Origin: Spirosoma sordidisoli
GTDB lineage: Bacteria > Bacteroidota > Bacteroidia > Cytophagales > Spirosomataceae
NCBI RefSeq assembly: GCF_004138325.1
Contig: NZ_SBLB01000005.1
Location: 62,001-126,000, forward strand
Reading direction: 5' to 3'
DNA length: 64,000 bases
Below the pieces are notes generated by a model. It saw only the letters and a list, made by a program, of their open reading frames with translations, was not told where the DNA came from and did no database searches. The position numbers and the translations under genes were made by a program. Of this stretch, positions 53,601 through 62,609 are shown piece after piece (the first letter of the stretch is position 1; every line of letters begins with the position of its first letter).

Positions 53601-55723
53601 CCCAGGAATACCGTACCCGGATTCTCGTACTTGATATCGCCCCCTACTTCGCCGTCTTTGCCCTGAGCCGCCAGTTTCTGCGACGAGAATGTGATGGAGT
53701 CGATCTTGTTGAGGTTCATCGCAAACTTGTCGTAGTCGAACTGCATATCGCGGCCGGCGTAGCGCAGGGTACCGGCTTTGAGCTGGCCGTTGAGCGTAAA
53801 GGCCCGGCCTTTGCCCACGCGGATGGTTTTGTCGGACGGGACCCCGAAAATCTTCAGCGAGTCGGACAGGGTGAAGCGGTCAACCCCCCGAATGGTCATG
53901 ATCTTGTCGTCGAGGTTGATGGTGGCGTTTTTGGTGCTGTCGTTCGAGGCAAAGGTCGACTGGATCTGGAAGTTGTCGTAGTCGCGTTTGTTGGTGTAGG
54001 CCAGAACGTATAGCACGCCCTTCCGGCTCAGCCGGAGCATACCGCTGGCGTCGCGGTCGAGGTAGCCTTCCAGCACCATGCGGTTCAGCGCTCCCCGCAG
54101 GGCCGTCGGACTGGCCTTGGGGTTCCCTTTGGCAAACTGAACGATATCGTCGTCGAAGAAGCTCTGCTGCTTTTTGGTCGATACGTAGTTCGCCACGATC
54201 TGCAGCGGGTGAAAGCCGTAGTCGAGGGTCAGGTCGGCATAGCGCTGGGGCTGAAAGTAATCGAACGACTCGAACCGGACGGGCACCTCGCGTTTGGCCC
54301 CGACCTGGTAGAAGTCGACTTTCCGGCGCGGCACATCCCAGCGCATCACCTCGGGCTGGATATAAAATTTGTGGTAGGAGTCGGCGTAGGGAACGCGCAT
54401 GTATTCGGTACGGTCGGGCCGGTTCAGCCAGGCCACCCGCTGCGTTTTGTCGAAACGAAACTGGACGGCCGGGTGCGTGATGGAATCGGTCTCGATGTAA
54501 CCTACAAAAGCCGCGGCCTGGGCCGTAATGGTCGAGTCGCGGAAGTCGAACCGGCGGCTGCTGGCTTTGAAGGCGGGTTTGCCGTTGTGTTTCACGATCA
54601 GCAGCGCCGGTTGTCCGCTGGCCGACGAGCCGACCATCTGTGCCCCGGCCAGTGCCAGCCCGCCCCGGTAGTCGATGTCGGTGCCGAGGCCGGGAATGGT
54701 CACGTTGTTCTCCCACGACAGAAAACGCGGGTACACCGCCGGGCCGCTGCGTTTCTTGCTGACGTACTCGAAGGTGCCTTTGATGGGCTTGGCCTGCTCG
54801 TAGGTCAGCGTTACATCGTCGGCCTGCAGGCGCGGGTTCATGGCTACCAGTGAATAGTCGGCCAGGGTGACGAAGATGTCGGGGCGCCCGGCCGTTTCCC
54901 AGCTGAATTTGCCCCCCTTGCCCACAAAAATGCCTTCTTTCAGCAGCAGGTCGCCACTGGTGTTGGCCAGCACCGCCGAGTCGCCGTTGGCCACCATCGC
55001 CAGCGACGCACCCGTGAGGGTAATAACCGCCCCCGAAACGGTCGGAATAGGCCGGCGCTGCGGAATATACCGCGGCCCCAGCTGACGCGGCTGGGTAGAA
55101 TCGGGCGAGACAGGGTCGTCCCAACCGTCGAACCTTGACCGCTCGGCGGCTGCCTGGGCCAGGGCCAGCGAGTCGGCCGGTGTGGCTGGAGCGCCCGAGG
55201 TGGTGCTGACCGGAGCGTTATCTACGTAGCGAAACTGAAAGGTGCCGCCCTGGGTAGCCAGTTTATTGACGTTGCCGCTATAGAGTTCGCGCCGTTCCAG
55301 AAACCGGCGGGTGGTTTCGAGCGTACGGGCCAGGGTGCGGGGATCGGTTGTCTCGAACAGTTTTTCGACCACCGTCAGCAGGCCGTCGATTCCGCTGGCC
55401 GACAGGGCGGGCTGCTGGGTATAAACGGCGTGATAGAGCGCGTCGTAGAACGGTCCGAAGTGGGTGGCCGCCTGTAGTCGTTTCTGGTTCATCCGGCGGC
55501 TGAGGGCCATCACCCGGTCCTGCTGCCCCGCCGACAGCCGGTTTTCGGACCAGAGCGTCTGCAGGTTCGTGCCCGCGCGTACGGCTGCCGGTCCGCCCGT
55601 AGCCATCAGCTTCTGTACGTCGGCCATGAACTGATCGGGCTTATCGGAAATACGCACGGCCTGGGCAAACGTAGCCAGGGGTGCGGTCAGAAGCAGGATA
55701 AGGTAAACGCAGCGTTTCATCAT
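50681..55723 (-). CDS. Large exported protein of unknown function
   Basis: 1680 residues, with signal peptide (MMKRCVYLILLLTAPLATFAQ). After a helical N-terminus (~25-190) come more than 1200 residues of repetitive beta-strand-rich sequence with many short xGxLxxxxx turns (TVSGAVITLTGASLAMVANG, GDLLLKEGIFVGKGGKFSWE, ASLNTQGILFMTDSLLASGE). This suggests a beta-helix or lipid-transfer-like fold. The last ~100 residues are Pro/Ala/Lys-rich, ending KKKDKEDEREGF. There is no sorting domain and no lipobox. I do not recognise the family. One stretch (TALRGALNRMVLEGYLDRDA, ~560-580) looks like a winged helix. Monocistronic. Confidence 0.8.
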   Translation of the reverse strand: MMKRCVYLILLLTAPLATFAQAVRISDKPDQFMADVQKLMATGGPAAVRAGTNLQTLWSENRLSAGQQDRVMALSRRMNQKRLQAATHFGPFYDALYHAVYTQQPALSASGIDGLLTVVEKLFETTDPRTLARTLETTRRFLERRELYSGNVNKLATQGGTFQFRYVDNAPVSTTSGAPATPADSLALAQAAAERSRFDGWDDPVSPDSTQPRQLGPRYIPQRRPIPTVSGAVITLTGASLAMVANGDSAVLANTSGDLLLKEGIFVGKGGKFSWETAGRPDIFVTLADYSLVAMNPRLQADDVTLTYEQAKPIKGTFEYVSKKRSGPAVYPRFLSWENNVTIPGLGTDIDYRGGLALAGAQMVGSSASGQPALLIVKHNGKPAFKASSRRFDFRDSTITAQAAAFVGYIETDSITHPAVQFRFDKTQRVAWLNRPDRTEYMRVPYADSYHKFYIQPEVMRWDVPRRKVDFYQVGAKREVPVRFESFDYFQPQRYADLTLDYGFHPLQIVANYVSTKKQQSFFDDDIVQFAKGNPKASPTALRGALNRMVLEGYLDRDASGMLRLSRKGVLYVLAYTNKRDYDNFQIQSTFASNDSTKNATINLDDKIMTIRGVDRFTLSDSLKIFGVPSDKTIRVGKGRAFTLNGQLKAGTLRYAGRDMQFDYDKFAMNLNKIDSITFSSQKLAAQGKDGEVGGDIKYENPGTVFLGSADNKSGKINGKKTTQRLVMPQGMTVYFDQPVRGNLVYNRKVYFKIPAIDNDSIGKGDISFMGTFYSDGIFPPFKAELKTMPDNTLGFVQKPPATGYPVYGSKSTVKLTSDIVMDKSGLRAEGVLNHLTASLNTQGILFMTDSLLASGEKGEVKEGLVGKAYFPQVQLNNFSLKWWPKADSMVITTQKNNFNFYGATTNLDGSLVMRSVGLFGNGTLRRKDSEAISNSIKFNKEGFIADNAKFTITSDKEGNKPILVGNSVDVDFNQTKGIVGLAINKQQQSISDTLGSSIEFPFAAYKTSINKAQWNINAKTIAMKAGPTAGDVKSSVFTATGDEQEGLTFNGAAALYDVEKMVLNISGVPYVTSADARIYPDKGLVTIRRNGEMLALKNARLELDTVSLFHKLKNGNIQIVSRTRFAGDASYQFATMKGDTAIIKMQSFELKEAPAVAGASLTADTKKPARGKRNAASTKAATTYFTVARAEVDEDDNLQLAPKMLYKGLITMQAPEKDLALDGYIKPALKKRKNLVGDWLPFKEKVAERLEIKVDKNLKNEGGQPLVAGIHFSVGGTLYPTFLSPKEDNRDQDLFAATGVMRYDEKDKLYRITSGSPDEAQAVADSTSDEVENAFTFNDTRGLMTYKGKLNLLTTSPAPYLLAAGSARVNIDSALYRFNTLLAFTFPVPETVSSSIASKLITTNQDEKNDEAADDDLNRLSDKLLPLIGQPAVDAYRTKAQNQHVPLNQASPKLNAMLVLANANLRWSDKFNAFYSIGRLGVSNMMSADINAQMDGFVEIRKGAAGDEASIYLEASPDVWVFYDFKPGNSPSAPGQLAIVTSEQEINDRLLAGSKNSSKAALELVPATVDEKELFVDRYLDQYKTRPKAAPRPKTQPKAATPTVAATPAVDPNDETVEPAAEPEAAPAATKPGTKAKATSKKGKAGALPPAAKPAPKVAKETPKPAEKKKDKEDEREGF

Positions 55724-55834
55724 CTATAAGACCGGTGCCGGTCAGCGTACTGTGTATCGATATCTTTATAATTCTGTTCTTTACGGCAGGCCACGGGACC
55801 ATCCGGACAGGCGTCAGCCACACCATCCGGTCAG

Positions 55835-55906
55835 GTGGTCCGTGAGGACACGAACCACGGTGAAGGAGCGATTGCTTCTCTACACCACATGGTCCGTGTC
55901 CTCATT
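55835..55906. repeat. Degenerate REP pair (dispersed copy)
   Basis: Hairpin 55835-55858 (GTGGTCCGTG / CACGAACCAC, one mismatch, AGGA loop) and a half-hairpin ATGGTCCGTGTCCTCA at 55890-55905. Linker fragments (CATCCGGACAGGCGTCAG) lie just upstream at 55800-55817. It sits between the large exported gene and prmA. Confidence 0.75.
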
Positions 55907-55934
55907 CAGCACGACCTTACCGTTGCTTTACTGT

Positions 55935-56759
55935 TTATAAAAACGACAGACAGGTCCATTGATTTTTAACGAGCCGATCTTTTGTGATTAAATTCGTTTC
56001 ATGGGCTTTCTGCTCGATATCAGGGGCGTCGTGTTCGTAGAAACCGCTGACCAGCAGGTGTCCGCCGGGGGTTAGCAACTGTACGTAGGTCGGTATTTCA
56101 GCCAGCAGCACATTGCGGTTGATGTTGGCTAAAATGATCTCGAAGCGATGGGTGGGGTCAACGTCGGCAATGGTTCCCTGAAACACGGAAACCTGCCGAC
56201 AGTCGTTCAGCTGGGCATTTTCGCGGGCGTTTTCTACGGCCCATTCTTCAATGTCGAACGCCAGGGCCGACCGGGCGCCCATTTTGGCCGCCAGAATAGC
56301 CAGAATGCCCGTGCCGCTGCCGACATCGAGGACAGTTTTTTCGACAAAATCAAGGCTGAGCTGCTGCTGGAGCATCATGGCCGTGGTTTCGTGATGGCCC
56401 GTTCCGAACGACATTTTGGGGTTGATCACGATGTCGTAACGAAACCGGGCGTCCAATGAATGAAAGGACGCCCGGACCCGAACCTGGTCAGCAACTTCTA
56501 TCGGCTCGTAATCGCGCTCCCACTCGGCGTTCCAGTTTCGTTTTTCTAACGAACTGAACGTATAAGCTATTGCCGTTTGGTCGGCGTATTTTGTGACTAT
56601 TTCCCCAACCGGTGTTTCGGCAAAGTCATCTTCGGTAATGTAGGCGTTCAGCCCCTCGTCGGTTTCTACGAATGATTCGTATCCCAGCTCGGCCAGCTCG
56701 GCGGTCAGGATGTCGGTATAGTCGGGCGAAACCGTCAGTTGCAGTTCTATGTAATTCAT
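55935..56759 (-). CDS. prmA: Ribosomal protein L11 methyltransferase
   Basis: 274 residues. N-terminal L11-binding domain (~1-70), then SAM-binding motif I LDVGSGTGILAILAAKMGA (~142-160), FGTGHHETT and the catalytic-site LANINRNVLLAEIP. It trimethylates L11. Starts at 56759; the terminator-like hairpin upstream separates it from whatever is transcribed before it. Confidence 0.94.
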   Translation of the reverse strand: MNYIELQLTVSPDYTDILTAELAELGYESFVETDEGLNAYITEDDFAETPVGEIVTKYADQTAIAYTFSSLEKRNWNAEWERDYEPIEVADQVRVRASFHSLDARFRYDIVINPKMSFGTGHHETTAMMLQQQLSLDFVEKTVLDVGSGTGILAILAAKMGARSALAFDIEEWAVENARENAQLNDCRQVSVFQGTIADVDPTHRFEIILANINRNVLLAEIPTYVQLLTPGGHLLVSGFYEHDAPDIEQKAHETNLITKDRLVKNQWTCLSFL

Positions 56760-56770
56760 ACGTCAAAGTA

Positions 56771-56807
56771 ACAAAAAAAGGGCAAGCCGGTTAGCCTGCC
56801 TGCCCTT
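56771..56807 (-). terminator. Rho-independent terminator upstream of prmA
   Basis: AAGGGCA (minus strand 56807-56801) pairs with TGCCCTT (56784-56778), then a run of seven T. There is no protein gene upstream on this strand to be terminated, so it suggests a non-coding transcript. Confidence 0.8.
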
Positions 56808-56908
56808 CGTCAGGTTGGTTTTACCGGGTACGAGTGTTACAGCCCGCCCGTTCGTATGGGGGGAGTAAGCGCCTGTAGCCTGGCTTTTTCCGTAGATCCT
56901 GACCTGAC
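56778..56908 (-). ncRNA. Candidate small RNA
   Basis: The terminator at 56778 is preceded on the minus strand by a ~100-nt segment closed by a perfect 7-bp helix GTCAGGT (56908-56902) / ACCTGAC (56815-56809), with an inner stem ATACGA / TCGTA. A stable closed structure followed by a terminator is the pattern of small RNA genes. No promoter of the TAnnTTTG type is seen and it does not match SRP, 6S or tmRNA cores that I know. Tentative. Confidence 0.3.
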
Positions 56909-56988
56909 ACCGGTTATCCGATGGGAGAAGAGTTGACAGGTGGGGCTGGTATCTTTACCCGGTACAAACCCCGTCTCCCGCGTTTACC

Positions 56989-58050
56989 ATGATCAGTTTA
57001 CTTGTATCGCTCGTCTGGCTGTTCGGCAGCTACCCGACCGCCCAGCCCAAACCCGACGACCCGGTGGTGGCGTTTATCCGGGCCAATCCGGAGCGGTCGG
57101 CGGTGATGCTGGTGCGCAACGATACCACACTGGTAAGCCTGCGGGCCGATCAGCTCTTTCCGCTAGCCAGCACCGTCAAAATCATGGTGGCCATCGAGTT
57201 TTCCCGGCAGGCAGCCGCCGGAAAAATACGCGCCGATGAGTTGGTTCTGCTGAGCGACATCGACCGGTACTACCTGCCCAACACCGACGGGGGCGCTCAA
57301 CCCGCCTGGAAAGCAGAACTGACCGCCCGACAGGCCATACAGAACGGCCGGGTCACGCTGCTCGACGTGGCCAAAGGCATGATTCGGTACAGCAGTAACG
57401 CCAATACCGAGTACCTCACCGACCGGCTCGGCTTCAGGGCCGTCAACGCCAACCGGCGCAGCCTGAAGCTGCCTAAACATGAGCCGGTTCTGCCGGTGGT
57501 AGCCCCGCTGCTGCTGTACTCCACCACCGATAAGGCCGCTACGCTGGCGCGGCTGCGCGCCATGAACAGCCGCGACTACGAAGCGCAAAGTATGGCCCTG
57601 CACGCGCAACTCAAAGTCGATGCCGACAGCTCGCTCCGGAAGCAGTTTATCTTTCCCGATCTGGAGTTGCAGAAGGTCTGGTCTGACCGGCTCACGGCCT
57701 CGACCGCCCGCGAGTACACCTCCATTATGCAGAAGCTCAATCGCCGGGTCTATTTTGAGCCCGCGGTGCAGACCCTGCTCGATCAGATTATGGAATGGCC
57801 GTTTGCAGTTAACCCCGGTAACCGGCAGGTCTACGAACATATTGGCATGAAGGGAGGCTCCACGGCTTTTGTGCTGACCAATGCGCTCTATGCTACCGAT
57901 AAAGCCGGTAACCGGTCGGAGCTGGTCGTGTTCTTCAATAACCTGACAACCAGCGAAAACGTGCTGCTGCAGAAGAATCTGAATACCTTTCTGATCAACT
58001 GTATCCAGACGCCCCGGTATCGGCCGACGGTGCAGGCGCTGCTTCGCTGA
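56989..58050 (+). CDS. Serine hydrolase of the class A beta-lactamase fold
   Basis: 353 residues. The motifs STVK (SxxK, residues ~61-64), SSN (SxN) in [11 protein letters not shown], and MKGGS (KTG-box equivalent) appear in the right order. The region is longer than in true class A enzymes and no Glu166-like deacylation motif is evident, so it may be a peptidase or esterase rather than a resistance enzyme. Signal peptide [19 protein letters not shown]. The 3' end overlaps the convergent photolyase gene by 56 bp. Confidence 0.8.
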   Translation: MISLLVSLVWLFGSYPTAQPKPDDPVVAFIRANPERSAVMLVRNDTTLVSLRADQLFPLASTVKIMVAIEFSRQAAAGKIRADELVLLSDIDRYYLPNTDGGAQPAWKAELTARQAIQNGRVTLLDVAKGMIRYSSNANTEYLTDRLGFRAVNANRRSLKLPKHEPVLPVVAPLLLYSTTDKAATLARLRAMNSRDYEAQSMALHAQLKVDADSSLRKQFIFPDLELQKVWSDRLTASTAREYTSIMQKLNRRVYFEPAVQTLLDQIMEWPFAVNPGNRQVYEHIGMKGGSTAFVLTNALYATDKAGNRSELVVFFNNLTTSENVLLQKNLNTFLINCIQTPRYRPTVQALLR

Positions 58051-59701
58051 GAAGGCCGGGCGCATTCGGCTGGGCCGATGGTTTACCGGTTGGTTTACCA
58101 GCGGAGGAGCGGGGCTTTCGGGGCTTCGGCGCGGCCGGTGGTTTCGGCATGGTGTGGGTTTTCAGGATGCGGGCCTGCTCGGCTTTACCCATGTCGGTCT
58201 GGCGAGGCTGGTGCAACTCGGTGCGGGCATGGCGGGCGGTTTCGGCGATGTTGACGATCGGAGCGGGGTAATCGACGCCGACCTGGAAATGGTACATCGT
58301 CTGCTCCAGCAACGGCATGGTCCAGGGTTCGTGGATGTAGGCCACCGGGCAGTTGGCCAGCTCGGGTACCCATTGTTTAATGAACACCCCCTCCGGGTCG
58401 TGATCCTGCGACTGTTTGACGGGGTTGTAAATCCGAACCGTATTGGTGCCGGTCATACCCGCCTGCATCTGAATCTGGGCATAGTGAATACCTGGCTCGA
58501 AGTCGGTGTAGAGCCGGGCCAGGTGCCAGCCGCCTTCCTGCCAGTGCTGCAGCAGATGATGAGTCAGAAACGACGTCAGCATGGCCCGCATCCGGAAATT
58601 GATATAGCCCGTAGCGGCCAGGCACCGCATGCAGGCATCAACCAGTGGGTAGCCCGTTTGGCCGTCGCGCCAGGCTGCGTAATGCGCCGGGTTACTGTTC
58701 TTCTGGATGGCATCGAACGCCCGGTTCACGTTTTCGAACTCGATTCGGTCCTCGCTTTCGAACTTCTGAATAAAATGACAGTGCCACCGGAGCCGCGACG
58801 CAAACGCCCCGTACTGTCGGCCCAGGCCGGGCGCCGGTGGCTGTTTGGCGGCTGCCAGCTGCGCCTGAAATACCTGCCTGATACTCAGACAACCCCAGGC
58901 TATATACGGCGACAGTCGACTGCAGCCCCGACGGCTGTCGAGGGGTTTCGAGATGGAGCGGGCGTATTGGGTAATCCGGTCGTTGAGGAAGCTGTTCAGG
59001 TAGCGGTGCGCGTTATGTTCACCACCGGGCTGGAACAGCGGATTGGGCCGACGCCAGGCATCGGGCAGAGCCGGGCCCCGCTCGGCTTCGTACCAGTCGG
59101 CCGGAATCCGGGCCGGTTGCCAGCGGCTGAGGTCGGGCTGTTGCTGGGGCGCGCGCATGGTTCGCTGCCAGTCGTCGGCCCAGCTTTCGCGGTTGCGCAG
59201 GGGACGGATAACGCCATTGCTGGGAAACTCCTGCCAGCGGATGCCGTGCTGCCCACACAGCGCCGTAACGGCTTTGTCGCGCTCGTAGGTGACTCGCAGG
59301 CCGGTTTCCTCGTGCGAAAAAAGCGTCTCGATCCGACACTGGGTCAGCAACGCCCGCAGTACATCGGGAGCGTCACGCACGAAAATCCAGAGCTGGGGCT
59401 GGCCGGCTTCCCGGGGTTCGGCCGGTTCATCCTCGAACGTGAAGGGCAGCCATTCGTGAACGAGTGGAGCCGCTGGGGCGGGCTGCCAGGTCCGTAGCTG
59501 CTGATTCAGGTCGGTCAGGCATTCAGCGACAAACCGCCAGTGGCGCTCGTCGTAGTTGGGGTCGGCCATTACCGTTGGCTCAAAGCAGTACAGCACCAGC
59601 AGCGGGCGGTTGGCCGAGAGGGCGGCCGCCAGCGGAGCGTGGTCGCGCAGGCGCAGGTCGCGCTTGAGCCAGAGGACGTTGATGGCTGGTTTATTATTCA
59701 T
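57995..59701 (-). CDS. Photolyase / cryptochrome family protein
   Basis: 568 residues. The N-terminal photolyase domain begins [18 protein letters not shown]. The C-terminal FAD-binding domain includes [44 protein letters not shown] and [19 protein letters not shown]. It uses blue light to repair pyrimidine dimers or acts as a photoreceptor. The last ~50 residues are Pro/Ala/Lys-rich and lie partly opposite the end of the serine hydrolase gene. Start 59701 is preferred to 59797 as homology begins there. Confidence 0.92.
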   Translation of the reverse strand: MNNKPAINVLWLKRDLRLRDHAPLAAALSANRPLLVLYCFEPTVMADPNYDERHWRFVAECLTDLNQQLRTWQPAPAAPLVHEWLPFTFEDEPAEPREAGQPQLWIFVRDAPDVLRALLTQCRIETLFSHEETGLRVTYERDKAVTALCGQHGIRWQEFPSNGVIRPLRNRESWADDWQRTMRAPQQQPDLSRWQPARIPADWYEAERGPALPDAWRRPNPLFQPGGEHNAHRYLNSFLNDRITQYARSISKPLDSRRGCSRLSPYIAWGCLSIRQVFQAQLAAAKQPPAPGLGRQYGAFASRLRWHCHFIQKFESEDRIEFENVNRAFDAIQKNSNPAHYAAWRDGQTGYPLVDACMRCLAATGYINFRMRAMLTSFLTHHLLQHWQEGGWHLARLYTDFEPGIHYAQIQMQAGMTGTNTVRIYNPVKQSQDHDPEGVFIKQWVPELANCPVAYIHEPWTMPLLEQTMYHFQVGVDYPAPIVNIAETARHARTELHQPRQTDMGKAEQARILKTHTMPKPPAAPKPRKPRSSAGKPTGKPSAQPNAPGLLSEAAPAPSADTGASGYS

Positions 59702-59773
59702 ACTGCCAGGCTTGATACAAGCATCTGTACGGCTAATTTGTTTAGCTTCACTCAACCAAAACCAAGCCCGTTT

Positions 59774-60229
59774 ATGACCCCCGATGCCGCTTTTCAATAT
59801 GCGAATTTGCTGGTACTGCCCCAGTGGATGCTGATGATCGTTGCGCCCCGCTGGCGCGTTACCCAGATGCTGGCGCGCATGCTGCCCATTCCGATGACGC
59901 TCGGGGTCATGTATATCTACTGGCTGTTCAACAGCTCACCCGCGGCTGGTGAGGGACCGGGCTTCGATCTGCAGGCGTTTTCGACGCTGGCCGGGGTGCA
60001 GTCGTTGTTTACGGGCGCTAAAGAGGCTGTACTGGCCGGCTGGATACACTACCTGGCTTTCGATCTGGTGGCGGGGAGCTACGTGCTGCGCGACGGGCAG
60101 GAGCGGGGCATTGCGCACGGGTGGCTGATTCCCTGCCTGTTTTTCTGTTTTTTGCTCGGGCCGATCGGGCTCCTGCTGTACGGACTGCTGCGTTTATTTC
60201 TGCCTAATCCATCGGATACGAAATTTTAA
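59774..60229 (+). CDS. ABA4-like family protein
   Basis: 151 residues, four membrane helices (~8-24, 38-52, 88-105, 118-142). [32 protein letters not shown] and [17 protein letters not shown] are the motifs of DUF4281/ABA4-like proteins. In plants ABA4 acts in neoxanthin formation; a role in carotenoid metabolism here is speculative. It is divergent from the photolyase, 72 bp apart, so the two could share light-related control. Confidence 0.87.
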   Translation: MTPDAAFQYANLLVLPQWMLMIVAPRWRVTQMLARMLPIPMTLGVMYIYWLFNSSPAAGEGPGFDLQAFSTLAGVQSLFTGAKEAVLAGWIHYLAFDLVAGSYVLRDGQERGIAHGWLIPCLFFCFLLGPIGLLLYGLLRLFLPNPSDTKF

Positions 60230-60335
60230 TAGGGTTTTAAACAAAAATACTTGCAATTAGTTACGGTTGATTTTATCTTCACCTTACAAATAACGCCTGG
60301 CTTGTGAGGGTCAGTTTATACCGTGACTGCGAGTG

Positions 60336-61847
60336 ATGAAGATTGGCCGAGTTATTCTGATTGTAAGCGTACTTGTTGTGTTTGGCCGCCTGACGGCCCC
60401 TGCCCAGCTACTTACCCCCGCGCAAACCCACGCTGACCTGACGTTTCTGAAACGGAAGCTCGACATGCTGCATCCCGGCATGGGGTATTACACGTCCGAA
60501 GCCCGCATGGAGCAGTTGTACGATTCGCTCTACAACCGCCTGACCGACCCCATGGACTATCTGGCGTTCTACCGGCACGTCAGTCCGCTCGTCACGGCCA
60601 TCAAAGACGGGCATACCAACCTCAACCACCGCAAATCTTACATTGGCCGCACCACCCGGTTCATTCCGTTCTACATCCGGCCCGTTGGCGATCAGTATTT
60701 CATCAGCCATAACGTATCGCCCGATACCACGCTTCGGCGCGGTACGGAACTGCTCACCATCAACGGCCGCCCCGTGGCTGATCTGCACCGGGAGCTGATG
60801 AACGCCGACCATTCCGGCTCCGACGGCGATAACCTGACCGGTCGCCGGCAGTGGAGTCTGGTGCAGTTTGCCGATTATTACGCGGCCTGGTACGGTTCGG
60901 CCGATTCCATTCGGATCACCTACCGCTTTCCCGACGATACCCTGATCCGGCATACCAGCCTGCGCTGCCCCACGCTGAATGGATTCCGGGCCGTACTCCA
61001 CAAACGCTACCGCCACGAGATCAGCAACCGGCCCAACCTGTCGGTCCGGATCGTTGATACCCTGACCCAGACGGCCGTACTGCGCGTATCGACGTTCATG
61101 GGCCTGAAGAAAACGGACCCGCTGCAACTGGCCTTTAACCGCGAGCTGAAAAAAGCCTTCCGGCAGCTGCGAAAAGATAATGTGCAGAATCTGATCGTCG
61201 ACATGCAGGGCAACGGCGGAGGCATCGTGCTGAACTCGGCTCGGCTGCTGCGCTACTGGATGCCGAAGCCGTTTACCATCATGCAGCACGAAGAAATGAA
61301 GCGGGCGGCCCGCGCCGAACTCGTTACCCGCTGGAATCCGCTGTCGGCCCTGAACTTCAGCCTGCACTACCGCCAGGACAAGCGGGGTGGTTTTGCCAGC
61401 CGGTCGGGTCATAAGCGGTTCCGACCCCGCCAGCGGCTGGCTTTCCGCGGCAACCTGTATTTCCTGATGAACGGCGCGTCGTTCTCGGCCACGACCTCGG
61501 TGCTGGCCAAAACGCTGGATGCCGGTCTGGGTACGTTCGTTGGGGAAGCCAGCGGCAGCGCCTACTGGGGTGATTTTGCGGGTCATTTCAAAACCGTTAC
61601 GCTACCCAATTCACGCATACAGGTTCGTATTCCGCTCAAAAAGCTGTACCATGCCGTAGACCCCGGCCGGGCCAATGGCTTTACCGTAGAGCCCGATTTC
61701 GTAGTGACCCGCTCCTACGACGACCTGATGACCAACCGGGATTATATCCTCGACTACACCCTCCGGCTGATCCGCGATGGCGTCGTTGTCCGCCCCGGCC
61801 TCGACAAGCCCGCTCTCAAAACCCGCCCTCTACAGGCCTCGCGGTAA
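60336..61847 (+). CDS. S41 family peptidase
   Basis: 503 residues. Signal peptide MKIGRVILIVSVLVVFGRLTAPAQ. There is a helical N-terminal part (AIKDGHTNL), a PDZ-like stretch (TELLTINGRPV, ~145), then the catalytic core: VDMQGNGGG, and the nucleophile Ser in MNGASFSATT followed by GEASGSAYWG. It is exported, C-terminal-processing-protease-like; targets unknown. GTG at 60333 directly precedes the ATG and is an alternative start. Confidence 0.88.
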   Translation: MKIGRVILIVSVLVVFGRLTAPAQLLTPAQTHADLTFLKRKLDMLHPGMGYYTSEARMEQLYDSLYNRLTDPMDYLAFYRHVSPLVTAIKDGHTNLNHRKSYIGRTTRFIPFYIRPVGDQYFISHNVSPDTTLRRGTELLTINGRPVADLHRELMNADHSGSDGDNLTGRRQWSLVQFADYYAAWYGSADSIRITYRFPDDTLIRHTSLRCPTLNGFRAVLHKRYRHEISNRPNLSVRIVDTLTQTAVLRVSTFMGLKKTDPLQLAFNRELKKAFRQLRKDNVQNLIVDMQGNGGGIVLNSARLLRYWMPKPFTIMQHEEMKRAARAELVTRWNPLSALNFSLHYRQDKRGGFASRSGHKRFRPRQRLAFRGNLYFLMNGASFSATTSVLAKTLDAGLGTFVGEASGSAYWGDFAGHFKTVTLPNSRIQVRIPLKKLYHAVDPGRANGFTVEPDFVVTRSYDDLMTNRDYILDYTLRLIRDGVVVRPGLDKPALKTRPLQASR

Positions 61848-61889
61848 AGACACGGACGCAATAAGCCGCCCTCTCCAGTACGTTCACCT

Positions 61890-61961
61890 GTGTCCGTGTC
61901 CTCACGGACACTTATGCGTCAGCAAAACCATCCGGGTAGGTGTCCGTGGGGACACGGACAC
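61890..61961. repeat. REP pair with shortened stems (dispersed copy)
   Basis: Hairpins 61890-61911 and 61940-61961, both with 9-bp arms GTGTCCGTG / CACGGACAC, loops TCCT and GGGA, and a 28-nt linker that is an inverted short form of the RAYT-array linker. Outer flanks (CTCCAGTACGTTCACCT, CGGGTGACTGGAG) extend the symmetry. Compared with the arrays, one G:C pair is missing from both hairpins. Confidence 0.88.
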
Positions 61962-62010
61962 GGGTGACTGGAGGAGCGCCTATCTCGCGAAAAAAGCTTA
62001 TCTTTAACCC

Positions 62011-62532
62011 GTGTATTGCATTGTCGACGTTGAAACCACCGGGGGTATAAACGGACCGTCCCGACTTACTGAAATCGCGATCTTTCGCCACGATGGCCAG
62101 CAGGTAGTTGATTCATTTCACTCGCTGCTGAACCCCGGCTGCCCGATTCCGCCGTTTATTCGTCACCTGACCGGTATTTCGGACGAAATGGTTGCCGACG
62201 CCCCGGTCTTTGCCGACGTGGCTGCCGACGTGCTCCGCATCACGCAGGACGCCGTATTTGTAGCTCACAATGTCTCCTTCGATTTCAATTTCATCAAGAA
62301 AGAACTGAACTGGCTGGGGTACGATTATTTCCGGCGCACGCTCTGCACCGTTCGAACCAGCCGCAAGCTCATTCCCGGTCATGCTTCCTACAGCCTCGGC
62401 AAACTCTGTCAGGCGCTGGAGATTCCGCTCAACGGCCGCCACCGCGCCCAGGGCGATGCAGCCGCTACCGTACTGCTGTTCGAGATGCTGCTTCAGCACG
62501 ACAAAAACGGGCTTATTCCGCGGGTGAAGTAA
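62011..62532 (+). CDS. DEDDh 3'-5' exonuclease (DnaQ-like)
   Basis: 173 residues. ExoI is VDVETTGG (Asp6, Glu8), ExoII is VAHNVSFDFNFIKKEL and ExoIII is HRAQGDAAATVLL with His and Asp. It is a stand-alone proofreading-type exonuclease domain of the DNA polymerase III epsilon family. The start is GTG at 62011, directly after a TATCTTTA string that may be its -7 box. Confidence 0.9.
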   Translation: MYCIVDVETTGGINGPSRLTEIAIFRHDGQQVVDSFHSLLNPGCPIPPFIRHLTGISDEMVADAPVFADVAADVLRITQDAVFVAHNVSFDFNFIKKELNWLGYDYFRRTLCTVRTSRKLIPGHASYSLGKLCQALEIPLNGRHRAQGDAAATVLLFEMLLQHDKNGLIPRVK

Positions 62533-62609
62533 ATAGGAATGGCTCAATACGGTTGGCTGCCAACGAGTAACGGCTTGTTGAATAGTCCACTTACCATACC
62601 GTAAACTCC

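Noticed and set aside
56778..56908. SRP RNA assignment for the small RNA candidate
   Set aside because: The conserved core with GGAA-type loop and AGCAGCC is not found.
56989..58050. Calling the serine hydrolase an antibiotic-resistance beta-lactamase
   Set aside because: SxxK, SxN and KGG are present, but length and lack of an evident deacylating Glu make resistance unsupported.
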